Source of the DNA: G963667675 sp963667675
GTDB taxonomy: Bacteria > Chloroflexota > Dehalococcoidia > Lucifugimonadales > UBA3495
NCBI GenBank assembly: GCA_963667675.1
Contig: OY763929.1
Location: forward strand, 2,294,001 to 2,358,000
DNA length: 64,000 bases
Direction of reading: 5' to 3'
The translations under genes and the position numbers were made by a program. A model generated the notes under the pieces. The model was not told the DNA's origin. It searched no databases and saw only the letters and a program-made list of their open reading frames with translations. Each line of letters starts with the position of its first letter. Within the stretch, counting starts at the first letter, position 1. Below are positions 34,868-44,575 of this stretch, in pieces.

Positions 34868-35425
34868 TCACCGGGAGTCCATGCTCCGCATCGCCAGCAG
34901 CAGCGAGGCAATGCTCTTCAGGTCCCGAATCTCCCCGCTTGCGATCAAGCCCGGGACGGTGTGCAGGGGGACGGCAACCACGGATATATTCTCGTCGCTG
35001 TCTGGAGGCAGGCTCGACGGGATCAGGTCCGTGGCCAGGTAGAGGTGCATGAACTCGGTGCACCAGCCCGGCGCGACCCAGGCGCTGGACAGGTGCCGGA
35101 TGCTCCCCGCGGTAAAGCGGACTTCCTCTTGCAGCTCCCGCAGGGCCGCTTCCTCTGGCGTCTCGCCGTCTTCCACGCCGCCGGCGACCACTTCCAGCAA
35201 CTCCGATTCAGCGGGCTTGCGGTACTGCCTCACCAGCAAGACGTTGCCGTCGCTGTCGACGGGCGCCACGCAGACCACCGGCTGGTGCTCGACTATTTCC
35301 CTGGTGGTCAGCCGGCCGCCGGGCATGCGCACCGTGTCTACCCGGACGTTGACCAGCTTGCCCTGAAAGGGGGTTGCGCTCTCGACCGTGACTTCCGGCC
35401 CAGGCGCTTGGTCAAAGGCCGCCAT
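34868..35425 (-). CDS. NUDIX hydrolase, ADP-ribose pyrophosphatase-like
   Basis: This 185-residue protein hydrolyses nucleoside-diphosphate-linked compounds, most likely ADP-ribose, to AMP and ribose phosphate. The Nudix box is GGVEDGETPEEAALRELQEE (residues 82-101), with REIVEHQPVVCVAPVDSDGNVLLVRQYR upstream and the APGWCTEFMHLYLATDL Glu-containing loop of the ADP-ribose type. The ATG at 35425 lies 14 bases after the nadK stop. A frame running further upstream overlaps nadK out of frame and is not real. Pairing with NAD kinase suggests NAD(P)/ADP-ribose housekeeping. Confidence 0.88.
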   Translation of the reverse strand: MAAFDQAPGPEVTVESATPFQGKLVNVRVDTVRMPGGRLTTREIVEHQPVVCVAPVDSDGNVLLVRQYRKPAESELLEVVAGGVEDGETPEEAALRELQEEVRFTAGSIRHLSSAWVAPGWCTEFMHLYLATDLIPSSLPPDSDENISVVAVPLHTVPGLIASGEIRDLKSIASLLLAMRSMDSR

Positions 35426-35439
35426 TGCGTCTGAGGACG

Positions 35440-36291
35440 TCACTGGCCGCGAAGGCTGAGGCCCAGGCGGCGGGTCAACGTGGCGTAAAAGTGGTTGGAC
35501 GGGTTGGCCCGCAGGAACCGGGCGCGGTGGGGGCTCTGCTCCAACTCTACCCTGTCGCCGGGACTCAACGGATGGTCGGCGTAGCCGTCGATGCTCAGGG
35601 TAGCTTCCTGGTAGCCCTCCAGGGACAGGGTCACCTTGACCGACGGCGCCAGCACCAACCCTGCGGTCAGGCCCATGTGTCCCGCCACCGGCTTGAGGAC
35701 TAAGTCGTCGGACATGGGGTCCAGGATGGGACCCCCCACCGCCAGGTTGTACCCGGTGCTGCCTGTGGCGGTGCACAGGATGACCGCGTCGCAACGGAAC
35801 GTCGTAATTTGGGCCCCGTCCACCAGCCCGCTGATGGTGACCACCCGCGAAACCGCCCCACGCGCTAGCACCGCGTCGTTCAAGGCGTGGTACTGGCCCG
35901 ACTCGACGGCGGGCCCCGACTCCTGCCCCCTGAACACCGTCGCCTGGAGCATGTTGCGCTCTTCCAGCCGGCAGTCGCCGTTCAGATACACCGGCAGGTT
36001 TTCCAGCGCCTCGTGCACCAGCAGCTCGGTCAAGAATCCCAGGCGGCCCATGTTGATACCCACCACTGGGATGCCCGCTGGGGCCGTTACCTTGGACGCC
36101 CGCAGAATCGTCCCGTCGCCGCCAACGGTTATCACCAGGTCGGTGTCCTCCACTCGTTCCGCTAGCGTCTCCAGATTCTCCGCCGGGCAAATCCAGCTTT
36201 GGTCCGGCAAGGGCAACTGGTGGAGGATAGTCGTGCCCAAGTCGAAAGCCTCGGGGATGCGGGCGTTGTATACGATTCCGACGTTCTTCAT
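35440..36291 (-). CDS. nadK: NAD kinase
   Basis: This 283-residue enzyme phosphorylates NAD+ to NADP+. Diagnostic features: VITVGGDGTILRA (catalytic GGDGT), PVVGINMGRLGFLTEL, the NDAV segment (ALNDAVLARGAVSRV) and the glycine-rich GSTGYNLAVGGPILDP. It lies 118 bases downstream of nuoN on the same strand and just before the NUDIX gene, so it may be the distal part of the nuo transcript. Confidence 0.95.
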   Translation of the reverse strand: MKNVGIVYNARIPEAFDLGTTILHQLPLPDQSWICPAENLETLAERVEDTDLVITVGGDGTILRASKVTAPAGIPVVGINMGRLGFLTELLVHEALENLPVYLNGDCRLEERNMLQATVFRGQESGPAVESGQYHALNDAVLARGAVSRVVTISGLVDGAQITTFRCDAVILCTATGSTGYNLAVGGPILDPMSDDLVLKPVAGHMGLTAGLVLAPSVKVTLSLEGYQEATLSIDGYADHPLSPGDRVELEQSPHRARFLRANPSNHFYATLTRRLGLSLRGQ

Positions 36292-36409
36292 GGTCGTTGG
36301 AGCAGCCAGCGCGCAGGCGCAAAAGCGCCGTCTGAAAAGCGCGGCAAGTCTAGCACCGCGCCGGAATAGGTGTCAACGAAAGTTGAAGCCCAGCGGCTCC
36401 CGCCCAACC

Positions 36410-37939
36410 CTACGGCGTCAACGGCCCGATGGCTATCTGGGACAGGTCCAGCACGTACCCCGGCGCGATGCCCATAAACAGCATGGCCGCGCAAGCCACT
36501 CCCAACGCCGCCCACGACGCCGGCGGGGCCGTAATCCGCTCCCCCGACTTGGGCTGCTGCAGGAACATCACCCTGACGATTCGGACGTAGTAGTAGGCCG
36601 AGACCACGCTGTTGATTACCCCGACCACGGCCAGCCAGACCAGGTCGGCGTCCACCGCCGCCGTGAAGATGTACAGCTTGGCGATGAAGATGCCGGTGGG
36701 CGGCACCCCAATCAAGGCAATCAACGCCAGAGCCAGGGCTATCGCCAGCGCGGGCGACCGCTGGGCGACCCCCGCATAGTCGTCGATTTGGTCGCTGCCT
36801 ATGCGGCTCCCGATGGCGATTATGGCGATAAACGCCGTCAGGTTGGCCGCCGCGTAGGCCGCCAGGTAGAACAGCACGCTGTCGGGACCCAACGCCGCGA
36901 ACTCCGGGAAGTCCGGGGTAGTCCCCGATGCCGTCACCCCTGCCGCCACCCCCACCAGGATGTACCCCGCGTGGGCCACGGTGCTGTATCCGAACAGGCG
37001 CCTGATGTTGGTCTGGCTTATGGCCACCAGGTTGCCGACTATCATCGACGCCGCCGCCAGCACCGCCAGCAATGCCCCCCAGTCCAGGCTCACGTCGAAG
37101 AAGCCCACGAACAACACCCGCAGCATAATCGCGAAAGCCGCCGCCTTGCTGGCCACCGACAAAAACGCCACCACTGGGGTCGGCGCGCCCTCGTAAACGT
37201 CCGGTGCCCACATGTGGAAGGGCGCCGACGAAATCTTGAAGCCGAATCCGGCAATCATCAGCGTCACTCCCGACAGCAACAGCATGTTGCCGAAGGGAAT
37301 TTCGCCCGACGTGCCCGCCACTCCGGCCGCTATCTCCTCCAGCTTGGTGCTGCCGGTGTAGCCGTATATCATCGCCATCCCGTAGAGCATCACCGCCGAG
37401 CTTATGGCCCCGATGATCAGGAACTTCATCCCGGCCTCGCTGGACTGCCGGGTCATCATGAACGCCGCCAGCGCCGCCAGCGGCATCGTCGCCAACTCCA
37501 GCGATATGTAAATCGTGACCAACTCCGTGGCCGCGGCAAGCAGCATCATACCGGAGGCCGACAGCAGCACCAGCCCGTAGTACTCCCCCTCGAACCGCTC
37601 CATCCGCTTGACGTAGTCGCCGGAGGACAGCACCACCAGTCCCGTCGCGGCCAGCACCAGGAAGTTGAAGAACAGGGCGAATCGGTCCACCGAGAGGCTC
37701 CCCGCCAGGATGCTGGCCTCCCCGGCGTCCAGCGGGTTCGACCCCTGCACCAGGTCCAACTGGTTGCCCAGGTCGAAGGCTTGCAGCAGGCTGAAACCGA
37801 AGGGCACCAGCAGCCCAATAAATGCGGCGACGGGCAGAATGTCTTTTCGCCTGAAGACCATGTCCAGCAGGATTACCAGGATCCCGGCGCCGGCCATCCC
37901 GATATATGGCGCAATCACGTATATGTCGTGTACCGACAT
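36410..37939 (-). CDS. nuoN: NADH-quinone oxidoreductase subunit N
   Basis: This 509-residue proton-pumping antiporter-like subunit of complex I has about 14 transmembrane helices. It has conserved charged helix residues (for example the Glu in SLELATMPLAALAAF), the Lys in SAPFHMWAPDVYEGAPTPVVAF-type broken helix, and the SQTNIRRLFGYSTVAHAGYILVG segment. It is the last subunit gene in the nuo cluster, seven bases after nuoM. Confidence 0.95.
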   Translation of the reverse strand: MSVHDIYVIAPYIGMAGAGILVILLDMVFRRKDILPVAAFIGLLVPFGFSLLQAFDLGNQLDLVQGSNPLDAGEASILAGSLSVDRFALFFNFLVLAATGLVVLSSGDYVKRMERFEGEYYGLVLLSASGMMLLAAATELVTIYISLELATMPLAALAAFMMTRQSSEAGMKFLIIGAISSAVMLYGMAMIYGYTGSTKLEEIAAGVAGTSGEIPFGNMLLLSGVTLMIAGFGFKISSAPFHMWAPDVYEGAPTPVVAFLSVASKAAAFAIMLRVLFVGFFDVSLDWGALLAVLAAASMIVGNLVAISQTNIRRLFGYSTVAHAGYILVGVAAGVTASGTTPDFPEFAALGPDSVLFYLAAYAAANLTAFIAIIAIGSRIGSDQIDDYAGVAQRSPALAIALALALIALIGVPPTGIFIAKLYIFTAAVDADLVWLAVVGVINSVVSAYYYVRIVRVMFLQQPKSGERITAPPASWAALGVACAAMLFMGIAPGYVLDLSQIAIGPLTP

Positions 37940-37946
37940 GGAAGGC

Positions 37947-39473
37947 CTAGCCGCTCCCCGGCAGCAGGGTGACTATCGGGTCCAGCCCCGACGCAAACAC
38001 GTCGGTCAACACCGCCGGGTACACCCCGACGCCCACTATGGTTACCACCAGCAGGGCCAGCGGCACTCTTTCTATCAACGAAGCATCGGTCAAATCTGCG
38101 AACCTTTCCCGTCTCGGGCCGAAGAAAGCCCGCTCCATCATCCAGAGGATGTAGCCCGCGGCCAGGATGATTCCCAGCACCGCCGCCGCCGTCGGCCAGG
38201 GATAGGCCTTGAACCCTCCCAGGAACACCAGCACTTCGGACACGAACCCGCTCAGCCCCGGCAGCCCCAAGGACGCTAACCCGGCTATCAGCATGGCGGC
38301 GGCCACGAAGGGCATCCGTCCGGCCAACCCTCCCAGGTCCGGTATGTAGCGCGTGTGGGCCTTCTCGTACACCAGCCCTACGCCCAGGAACAGCAGGCCG
38401 GTAATCGTCCCGTGGGTGAATAACTGCATCGCCGCGCCCTTGAGCCCGGTGGCCGTCAGCACCCCCTCTGAAATCCCTATCGAACCGACCCCGATAAGCA
38501 CAAGCCCCATGTGGCTGACGCTGGAATAAGCAATCAGCCGCTTGAGGTCGGTCTGGCGCAGCGTCACCACCGCGCCGTAAAGCACGCTGATAGCCCCCAG
38601 AATCACCAGGGCCCAGGCAAACCGGTCGGCCTCGCCGGGGAACATCCCGACGTTGATTCTCAGCAGTCCATAGCCGCCCATCTTGAGCATCACCCCGGCG
38701 AGCATCACGCTGGCCGCCGTGGGCGCGTCGGTGTGGGCGTCGGGCAGCCAAGTGTGCACCGGCCACGAGGGCAGCTTCACCGCGAAGTTAGCGAAGAACA
38801 GCCAGAACAGCACCGAAAGCGGCAACAACACCGCCCCCGCCGCCAGCAGCGAGCCCTGGGTGGATAGCTCGACCATGTCGAACGTCCCCAGTTCCGGCGT
38901 GACGAACACCGCCACTATGGCCACCAGCATGAAGGCGCTGCCCAGCAAGGTGAATATCAGGAACTTCATGGCCGAGTATTCCTTGCGCCCGCTCCCCCAA
39001 ATCGATATGAGCATGTACATCGGCACAAGCTCCAGCTCCCAGAACAGGAAGAACAGCAGCAGGTCCAGGGTGGCGAACACCCCCATCACCGCCGTCTGCA
39101 GCACCAGCAGCCAGAAGAAGTACTCCTTGACCCGGTGGTTCACCCGCCAAGAACCCAGCACCGCGCAGAACCCGATGATGCCGGTAAGGGCCACCAGCGG
39201 CGCGCTCAGGCCGTCCACTCCCATGAAGTAGCTGGCCCGCAGCGTCTCCCCCGGTATCCAGGAGAACCTATCGACGAACTGGAACCGGTCGGCCCCGTCC
39301 CCCTGGTCGAAGAACGCAAACACCAGCAGGGCCACCACCATGTCGGCCAACGCCACCAACACGGCGAAGGACCGGATGCTGCGGTCCCCCCGCCCCAACA
39401 GCAGGATGACCATCGCTCCGGCGGCCGGCAGGAACACCGCCGCGGTCAGCAGTCCTGTAAATCCTGAGACCAA
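37947..39473 (-). CDS. nuoM: NADH-quinone oxidoreductase subunit M
   Basis: 508-residue antiporter-like membrane subunit. Recognised by LFFLFWELELVPMYMLI (essential Glu helix), the proton-channel Lys in FAVKLPSWPVHTWLPDAHTDAPTAASVMLA and LKRLIAYSSVSHMG. Helix number is about 14. It is ten bases from nuoL and translated next in the series. Confidence 0.96.
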   Translation of the reverse strand: MVSGFTGLLTAAVFLPAAGAMVILLLGRGDRSIRSFAVLVALADMVVALLVFAFFDQGDGADRFQFVDRFSWIPGETLRASYFMGVDGLSAPLVALTGIIGFCAVLGSWRVNHRVKEYFFWLLVLQTAVMGVFATLDLLLFFLFWELELVPMYMLISIWGSGRKEYSAMKFLIFTLLGSAFMLVAIVAVFVTPELGTFDMVELSTQGSLLAAGAVLLPLSVLFWLFFANFAVKLPSWPVHTWLPDAHTDAPTAASVMLAGVMLKMGGYGLLRINVGMFPGEADRFAWALVILGAISVLYGAVVTLRQTDLKRLIAYSSVSHMGLVLIGVGSIGISEGVLTATGLKGAAMQLFTHGTITGLLFLGVGLVYEKAHTRYIPDLGGLAGRMPFVAAAMLIAGLASLGLPGLSGFVSEVLVFLGGFKAYPWPTAAAVLGIILAAGYILWMMERAFFGPRRERFADLTDASLIERVPLALLVVTIVGVGVYPAVLTDVFASGLDPIVTLLPGSG

Positions 39474-39483
39474 TCCAGTTCCC

Positions 39484-41526
39484 CTAAATCTTCCACGTCA
39501 GATAGAACGCCAAAATAATTGCCAGGGTCCCCAAGAGCACGAAGGACCCGTAGACCTGCACCTGCCCCGTCTGCAGCCGCCCGATGGCCGCGCCGGCGGT
39601 GCGGGAAATCCAGCCCGTGGCGTCCACCGCCGCGTCAACCACGTTCCGGTCCAGCCAGTCGATTGCCCCGGCGAACGCCCGGTAGAATCCCCGGCGCACC
39701 ACTACGCCCTCGTAGAGAGCGTCCACGTAGTACTTCTCCGTAAGCAAGGTGTGCACCGGCCTGATCGCCCGCGGCGGCTCCTTGCTGCCGGCCCGCAGCA
39801 GCCCGTACAGCACTCCGGCAATGGCCAGGCCACCCAAGGCCGCTCCGGTGGAAATCACGGCCATCCACCTGCTGAAGTCGTGCACCTCGAAATGGCCGTC
39901 CAGCACGGAGTTCTCCAGCCCGGTAACCAGGAACTCGTTGATCCAGTGGCCAGGGATACCGATTTCCTTGTCCCACTGTGGATTTGCCAGATAGCCCGAC
40001 ACCACCGCCGCCAGGCCCAAGACGATCATGGGGAACACCATCACCACCGGCGACTCCGCCAGGTGGACGCCGCCGTGGCCAGCCCCGTCTTGTTCGGGCT
40101 GGCCTTGGTCCTCCATCTCCTTGTCCACCCCGCCGCGGAACTCCCCGTGGAACGTCTTGTGAATCATCCTGAACGTGTAGAAGCCGGTCAGCACAACCCC
40201 AGCCAGCAGAAGGCCGAAGGTAACCTGGCCCACCCAAGGCTCCACCAGCCCGGCCCCGGTCCATACGCCAACTAAAATCTCGTCCTTGCTCCAGAACCCG
40301 GCCAGGGGAATGATGCCCACCAGGCTGAGTCCGCCGATAAGCGTCAGGATGTATGTCCAAGGCATCACCCGCCGCAGGCCGCCCATGTACCGCATGTCGA
40401 AAGTCCCGGTGGCGTGGTTGACGCTGCCCGCTCCCAGGAACAGCAGCGCCTTGAACGACGCGTGGGTGAACAGGTGGAAAATCGCCGGGCCGTAGGCGCC
40501 CACGCCCAGCCCGGCCATCATGTACCCCAGTTGGCTTATAGTGGAATAGGCCATCACCCGCTTGATGTCGTTGTTCACCAGGCCCATGGTCGCCGCCATG
40601 AACGCGGTGAAGGCCCCAATCAAGGCCACTATCGCCAGCGCATCGCCGGTCTGCTGGAACACCGGGTAGAACCGGGCCACCAGGAACACCCCTGCGGCCA
40701 CCATCGTAGCCGCGTGAATCAGGGCGCTTACCGGCGTGGGGCCCTCCATGGCGTCGGGCAGCCACGAATGCAGCGGGAACTGGCCCGACTTGCCCGCCGC
40801 TCCGGCGAAAATACCCAGCGCAAACCAGGTCAACGCCATCCCGCCCAGGATGCCCGCGCCGCCGATGGCCACCGGCTGGGCGGCAATCCAGATGTCCGGT
40901 ATGTGGAAAGCGTTCAGCCCCGCCGCCGCAAAGTCGTCCGCCTTGAAGAACAGGTACAGGATCGCTATCAAGAACCCGACGTCGCCGATCCTGGTGACGA
41001 TGAACGCCTTCTTGGCCGCCGCCGCCGCTGCCGGACGCTCGTGCCAGAACCCGATGAGCAGGTACGACGACGCCCCCACCAGTTCCCAGAACACGTAAAG
41101 CTGGATGATGTTGGCCGACAGCACCAGCCCCACCATCGAGGCAGTGAACAGCGACATGTAGGCGAAGTACCGGGAGTACCCGTTGTCGCCCCGCATGTAC
41201 CCCAGCGAGTACACCTGCACCGCCAGGCTCACGCCTGTGACGACTATCAGCATGATGGCCGTAAGCTGGTCCGTCAGCAGGCCCAGCTCTATCGTCGCCG
41301 CGCCCACGTCCAGCCACTCGTAGGACGCAAACTCCAGATCGTGCCCCAGTGCCACCGACCGCAGCACCCACACCGACAGGCCCACGGCCACCGCCAAGGG
41401 CAGGATGAGGGCCAAGCCGCTCAGCAACGGCCAGCGCTTGAAGAATGGCCCGATAATCAGGCTGATGGCGGCGAAAGCGCCTAATGGCAGAAGGAAGATA
41501 GCCCAGATATAGGCTTCGCCGATCAT
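39484..41526 (-). CDS. nuoL: NADH-quinone oxidoreductase subunit L
   Basis: This 680-residue distal antiporter-like subunit has the long lateral helix at the C-terminus that braces NuoM and NuoN. Signatures: YVFWELVGASSYLLIGFWHERP, SGQFPLHSWLPDAMEGPTPVSALIHAATMVAAGV, DIKRVMAYSTISQLGYM. A hydrophilic His/Asp/Gln-rich loop (DKEMEDQGQPEQDGAGHGG) sits before the last helices. The start codon directly abuts the stop of the small protein gene upstream. Confidence 0.96.
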   Translation of the reverse strand: MIGEAYIWAIFLLPLGAFAAISLIIGPFFKRWPLLSGLALILPLAVAVGLSVWVLRSVALGHDLEFASYEWLDVGAATIELGLLTDQLTAIMLIVVTGVSLAVQVYSLGYMRGDNGYSRYFAYMSLFTASMVGLVLSANIIQLYVFWELVGASSYLLIGFWHERPAAAAAAKKAFIVTRIGDVGFLIAILYLFFKADDFAAAGLNAFHIPDIWIAAQPVAIGGAGILGGMALTWFALGIFAGAAGKSGQFPLHSWLPDAMEGPTPVSALIHAATMVAAGVFLVARFYPVFQQTGDALAIVALIGAFTAFMAATMGLVNNDIKRVMAYSTISQLGYMMAGLGVGAYGPAIFHLFTHASFKALLFLGAGSVNHATGTFDMRYMGGLRRVMPWTYILTLIGGLSLVGIIPLAGFWSKDEILVGVWTGAGLVEPWVGQVTFGLLLAGVVLTGFYTFRMIHKTFHGEFRGGVDKEMEDQGQPEQDGAGHGGVHLAESPVVMVFPMIVLGLAAVVSGYLANPQWDKEIGIPGHWINEFLVTGLENSVLDGHFEVHDFSRWMAVISTGAALGGLAIAGVLYGLLRAGSKEPPRAIRPVHTLLTEKYYVDALYEGVVVRRGFYRAFAGAIDWLDRNVVDAAVDATGWISRTAGAAIGRLQTGQVQVYGSFVLLGTLAIILAFYLTWKI

Positions 41527-41730
41527 CTACAGCTTCCTCACTATCTCTTCGGCCACGTGTTCCCGCCCCTTGGGGACATAGATCACGAACGGCGCCCGCT
41601 CGCCCCAGTCACGGATGTCGCCCTCGGGCAGGATACGGGTGGGCAGACCCTCGCCCTCCAGCGCCTCTTTCCACATCTCGGCGATCATCAGGTTGGGCGC
41701 GCGTTTGAATTCAATCCACATTGCGGACAT
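41527..41730 (-). CDS. Small DUF2007-like protein inside the nuo cluster
   Basis: This 67-residue soluble protein lies between nuoK and nuoL. The pattern WIEFKRAPNLMIAEMWKEALEGEGLPTRIL, then VIYVPKGREHVAEEIV, fits the small DUF2007 ferredoxin-like fold (putative signal-transducing proteins). Its stop codon is contiguous with the nuoL ATG, so translation is probably coupled. It is not a known complex I subunit; it may be an accessory factor. The initiator could be the ATG at 41730 or the one at 41721. Confidence 0.6.
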   Translation of the reverse strand: MSAMWIEFKRAPNLMIAEMWKEALEGEGLPTRILPEGDIRDWGERAPFVIYVPKGREHVAEEIVRKL

Positions 41731-41770
41731 AGGCTTCAGCTACCCGCCGACTGCCGGCGCAGGAAGTCCA

Positions 41771-42100
41771 TCAGTTCCGGAGCTCCGAGGCCTCGGTCAA
41801 GTCCAGCGACTCTGTCGTCCGGTACATTGCGAACACGATGGCAAGTCCCAGGGCGATTTCCGCCGCCGCCACCGTGATGACGAACACCGCAAAGACCTGC
41901 CCCGTCAGCACGCTGCCGATGTTTTCCTGCAATGCGACCGGCGCTGCGTACTTGGCCAGGGCCACGAACGTCAGGTTCACCGCGTTGAACATCAACTCGA
42001 TGGACATCAGCACTATGAGCACGTTGCGGCGGGCCAGCGCGCCGTACAGCCCGATGGCGAACAGCGCCGCCGCAATGATCAGCATTGCTTCGAAGGACAT
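41771..42100 (-). CDS. nuoK: NADH-quinone oxidoreductase subunit K
   Basis: 109-residue membrane subunit with three helices. The conserved helix MLIIAAALFAIGLYGALARRNVLIVLMSIELMFNAVNLTFVA carries the key Glu; VAAAEIALGLAIV carries the second. Length and order (after nuoJ) are standard. Confidence 0.95.
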   Translation of the reverse strand: MSFEAMLIIAAALFAIGLYGALARRNVLIVLMSIELMFNAVNLTFVALAKYAAPVALQENIGSVLTGQVFAVFVITVAAAEIALGLAIVFAMYRTTESLDLTEASELRN

Positions 42101-42105
42101 GCCAG

Positions 42106-42702
42106 CTACTCCGCAGACCCGGGCGGCTGCGGTCTGACCAGCGCCAGCGCGCCGATTACGGCGGCCAGCAGCAGCACCGACACCGCCTCGAACGGGAGCA
42201 CGAAATCACCAATTAGCAAATCGGCCAGGCCCGCCTCGCCGGCCGCCTCCTGTTCCTCCTCACTGTCGAACCCGGCCTCCTCCAGTGTCTCGGGAGCGAT
42301 GTTGCTCACCGCCTGGGTCTGCACCAGGTCCACCCGCTCCCGCTCCTCCTCGGGAATCAGGTTCCAGTCGGTGTCGATAGACACAAAGGCCACGGTGGCC
42401 AGCACCAGGGCGGCGAACAACGCCGCGGGAATCTGCAGACGGTTGGGCAGGTTCCCCCGCTGCACGTCCCTGGTGAGCATCACGGCGAAGATGATCAGTA
42501 TGGATATCGCCCCGGCGTAGATCAGCACCTGCACCACGGCCAGGAACTCCGCGCTGAGCATCACGAAGAACCCCGCAACTGCAACGAAGACGACTATCAG
42601 CATCAGCGCCGCCCGGAACAGGTCTCGCGTCAAGACCACTCCCAGTGCGGCCCCTATGGAAACCGCGCCCAGGAACCAGAAGACGATGTCCTGGAACAGC
42701 AT
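42106..42702 (-). CDS. nuoJ: NADH-quinone oxidoreductase subunit J
   Basis: 198-residue membrane subunit with five helices. The conserved third-helix region is FLAVVQVLIYAGAISILIIFAVML. A charged loop of about 50 residues (EEERERVDLVQTQ and EEAGFDSEEEQEAAGE) before the last helix is longer and more acidic than usual. The start directly follows the nuoI stop. Confidence 0.93.
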   Translation of the reverse strand: MLFQDIVFWFLGAVSIGAALGVVLTRDLFRAALMLIVVFVAVAGFFVMLSAEFLAVVQVLIYAGAISILIIFAVMLTRDVQRGNLPNRLQIPAALFAALVLATVAFVSIDTDWNLIPEEERERVDLVQTQAVSNIAPETLEEAGFDSEEEQEAAGEAGLADLLIGDFVLPFEAVSVLLLAAVIGALALVRPQPPGSAE

Positions 42703-43344
42703 CTAGACGGCTTCCTCACCGGAAGCTGGCTTGGACTTCTCCTTGTTCTGGTCGGCCTGGGTTGAATCAGCCGGACTCTCGCCCTCCGAGGGGGGCGCTG
42801 TCAGGCGCATACCGGCTTTCTCTCGCTGGTGCCACTGCCAGGACTCCCGGCCCACCTGTTTCCAGTCCAGCGGCTGCCCGCTGTGCGGGTCGTACCCGGC
42901 GTTCTCCAACTGGGGCCGGAAGAAGTTGCTGGGGTGCTTTTCCGCCGACCTCAACTCGTCCAGGCCGATCATCATCCCCTTCCTGGAGTAACGCCCCTGC
43001 TCGAAGCCGCTGCCCATGAACAGCGCGTCGTAGGGGCAAGCCTCCACGCACAGCCCGCAGAACATGCACCGGGCTATCTCGATGTCGAAGACCTCCAGCA
43101 GGTACTTGTCTCCCTGTTTCGGGGCCGTCTCGCTGGGACTGGTGACTATCTTGATGATTCCCAGTGGGCAATACTTGGCGCAGGAAGCGCAGCCGGTGCA
43201 CCGCTCCTCGTACCAGACGAACTCCTCGCCGCGGAACCGCGGGTGCTGCTTAAGCCGTTGTTCCGGGTACTGCACCGTAAACGGCTTCTTGGCCAGGTTC
43301 TTCAACGTGACCATGAGTCCCTTGATCATCTTCACGCCGTACAT
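42703..43344 (-). CDS. nuoI: NADH-quinone oxidoreductase subunit I (2 x [4Fe-4S])
   Basis: This 213-residue peripheral-arm subunit carries clusters N6a/N6b in CTGCASCAKYCPLGI and CMFCGLCVEACPYDA, passing electrons towards NuoB. A C-terminal tail of about 90 residues is rich in Lys, Glu and Ser (ending KSKPASGEEAV) and longer than in E. coli. One base separates it from nuoH. Confidence 0.94.
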   Translation of the reverse strand: MYGVKMIKGLMVTLKNLAKKPFTVQYPEQRLKQHPRFRGEEFVWYEERCTGCASCAKYCPLGIIKIVTSPSETAPKQGDKYLLEVFDIEIARCMFCGLCVEACPYDALFMGSGFEQGRYSRKGMMIGLDELRSAEKHPSNFFRPQLENAGYDPHSGQPLDWKQVGRESWQWHQREKAGMRLTAPPSEGESPADSTQADQNKEKSKPASGEEAV

Positions 43345-43345
43345 G

Positions 43346-44575
43346 CTACGCCGTCCCTCCTGGACCCACTGCTGCGGGGCTTCCTGCAGCAGCCGGGCTC
43401 CGGCCCATCGTAGGCCTGGGTGTTTCTTTGACCAGCCTGCTGAACAGGACTATGCAGACCACTGTCAACGGCAGGTTGATGCCGGTCATAATCCACAGGT
43501 CTGCGGTGCTCAAAGCCCCCTCGGCGTTTCTGAAGAAGTAAACCTCCAGGGTCGTGGCCAGCAGGTTGATCATGCTCAACGGCAGCAGGAACTTCCAGGC
43601 CAGGGCCATCAACTGGTCTATACGCAGCCTCGGCAAAGTGGCCCTCACCCAGGTGAACAAGAAGACCACCGCCATCAGCTTCAACAAAAACCAGAACCAA
43701 CCGATGTAGCTGGAAGCCGGGCCCGACCAGCCGCTCAGGAAGAAGGTCACCACCAGGGCCGCGGCCACCAAAGTGGCCCCGAACTCAGCCGCTTGAATCA
43801 AGGCGAACTTGACCCCGCTGAACTCGATGTGGAACCCCGCAATCAGCTCCGATTCGGCCTCTGCAACGTCGAAGGGCGTGCGGTTGAGCTCTGCCGAAGT
43901 CCCCGCCAGGAACACGAACAGGGCCGCCGGCTGCACCAGCAGGAAAGGGATCGTCTGCGCCGCCACCACGTCCGCCAGCGACATGGAACCCGCCACCATC
44001 ACCACCCCCAGCAGCGACAGCACCACCGGGATCTCGTAGCTTATCAGCACCGCTACGCCCCGGGCCGCGCCGAACATGGCAAACCGGTTGTTGGACGCCC
44101 AGCCCGCAACGAATATCGCCACCGTGGTCAGCGACCCCAGCGCCAGGACATACAGTACACCCACATTAAGGTTGGCCAGGGCGGTATCCTTGGCGAAGGG
44201 CACCACCGCCAGGACCAGCAGCACCGGCGTCAGCATCAGCACCGGGGCCATGAAATAGGCCACCTTGTCCGCGTTGGCCGGCGTCAGGTCCTCTTTCAGC
44301 AGCAGCTTCACCACGTCGGCGATGGGCTGGAAAAGCCCGAAGGGTCCCCAGCGGTTGGGGCCAATGCGGTTTTGCATCCGGCCGATTATCCGCCGTTCCG
44401 CCCACGACAGCATCGCTGCTCCCAAAAGCACCATGTTCACCAGGATGAACATGATGACCAGCCCCGCCACCGCGTAGGCCAGTCCGCAGGGCAAGACCTG
44501 CCCCACCCACTCGTATATCACCCGGTACAGCAGGGTGTCGTGCAGGATGTTGTCCGGTCCCAGCACGCAGTTCAA
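43346..44575 (-). CDS. nuoH: NADH-quinone oxidoreductase subunit H
   Basis: This 409-residue membrane subunit forms the quinone chamber with NuoB and NuoD. Conserved: AERRIIGRMQNRIGPNRWGPFGLFQPIADVVKLLLKED, and the acidic loop AELNRTPFDVAEAESELIAGFHIEFSG. The start is TTG at 44575, overlapping the TGA (44574-44572) that nuoD should use, as TTGA. The C-terminus after the last helix (RPTMGRSPAAAGSPAAVG) is low-complexity. Confidence 0.93.
   Translation of the reverse strand: MNCVLGPDNILHDTLLYRVIYEWVGQVLPCGLAYAVAGLVIMFILVNMVLLGAAMLSWAERRIIGRMQNRIGPNRWGPFGLFQPIADVVKLLLKEDLTPANADKVAYFMAPVLMLTPVLLVLAVVPFAKDTALANLNVGVLYVLALGSLTTVAIFVAGWASNNRFAMFGAARGVAVLISYEIPVVLSLLGVVMVAGSMSLADVVAAQTIPFLLVQPAALFVFLAGTSAELNRTPFDVAEAESELIAGFHIEFSGVKFALIQAAEFGATLVAAALVVTFFLSGWSGPASSYIGWFWFLLKLMAVVFLFTWVRATLPRLRIDQLMALAWKFLLPLSMINLLATTLEVYFFRNAEGALSTADLWIMTGINLPLTVVCIVLFSRLVKETPRPTMGRSPAAAGSPAAVGPGGTA

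Noticed and set aside
34868..36322. Long minus-strand frame covering nadK and the NUDIX gene as one 484-residue protein.
   Set aside because: Only the last 185 residues are protein-like; the rest is nadK read out of frame (Arg/Gly/Pro-rich).
44166..44571. C-terminal tail of NuoD reading into nuoH as a real domain.
   Set aside because: The peptide is low-complexity Gly/Ala/Pro/Arg from an out-of-frame read of nuoH, explained by a one-base deletion at the nuoD end.
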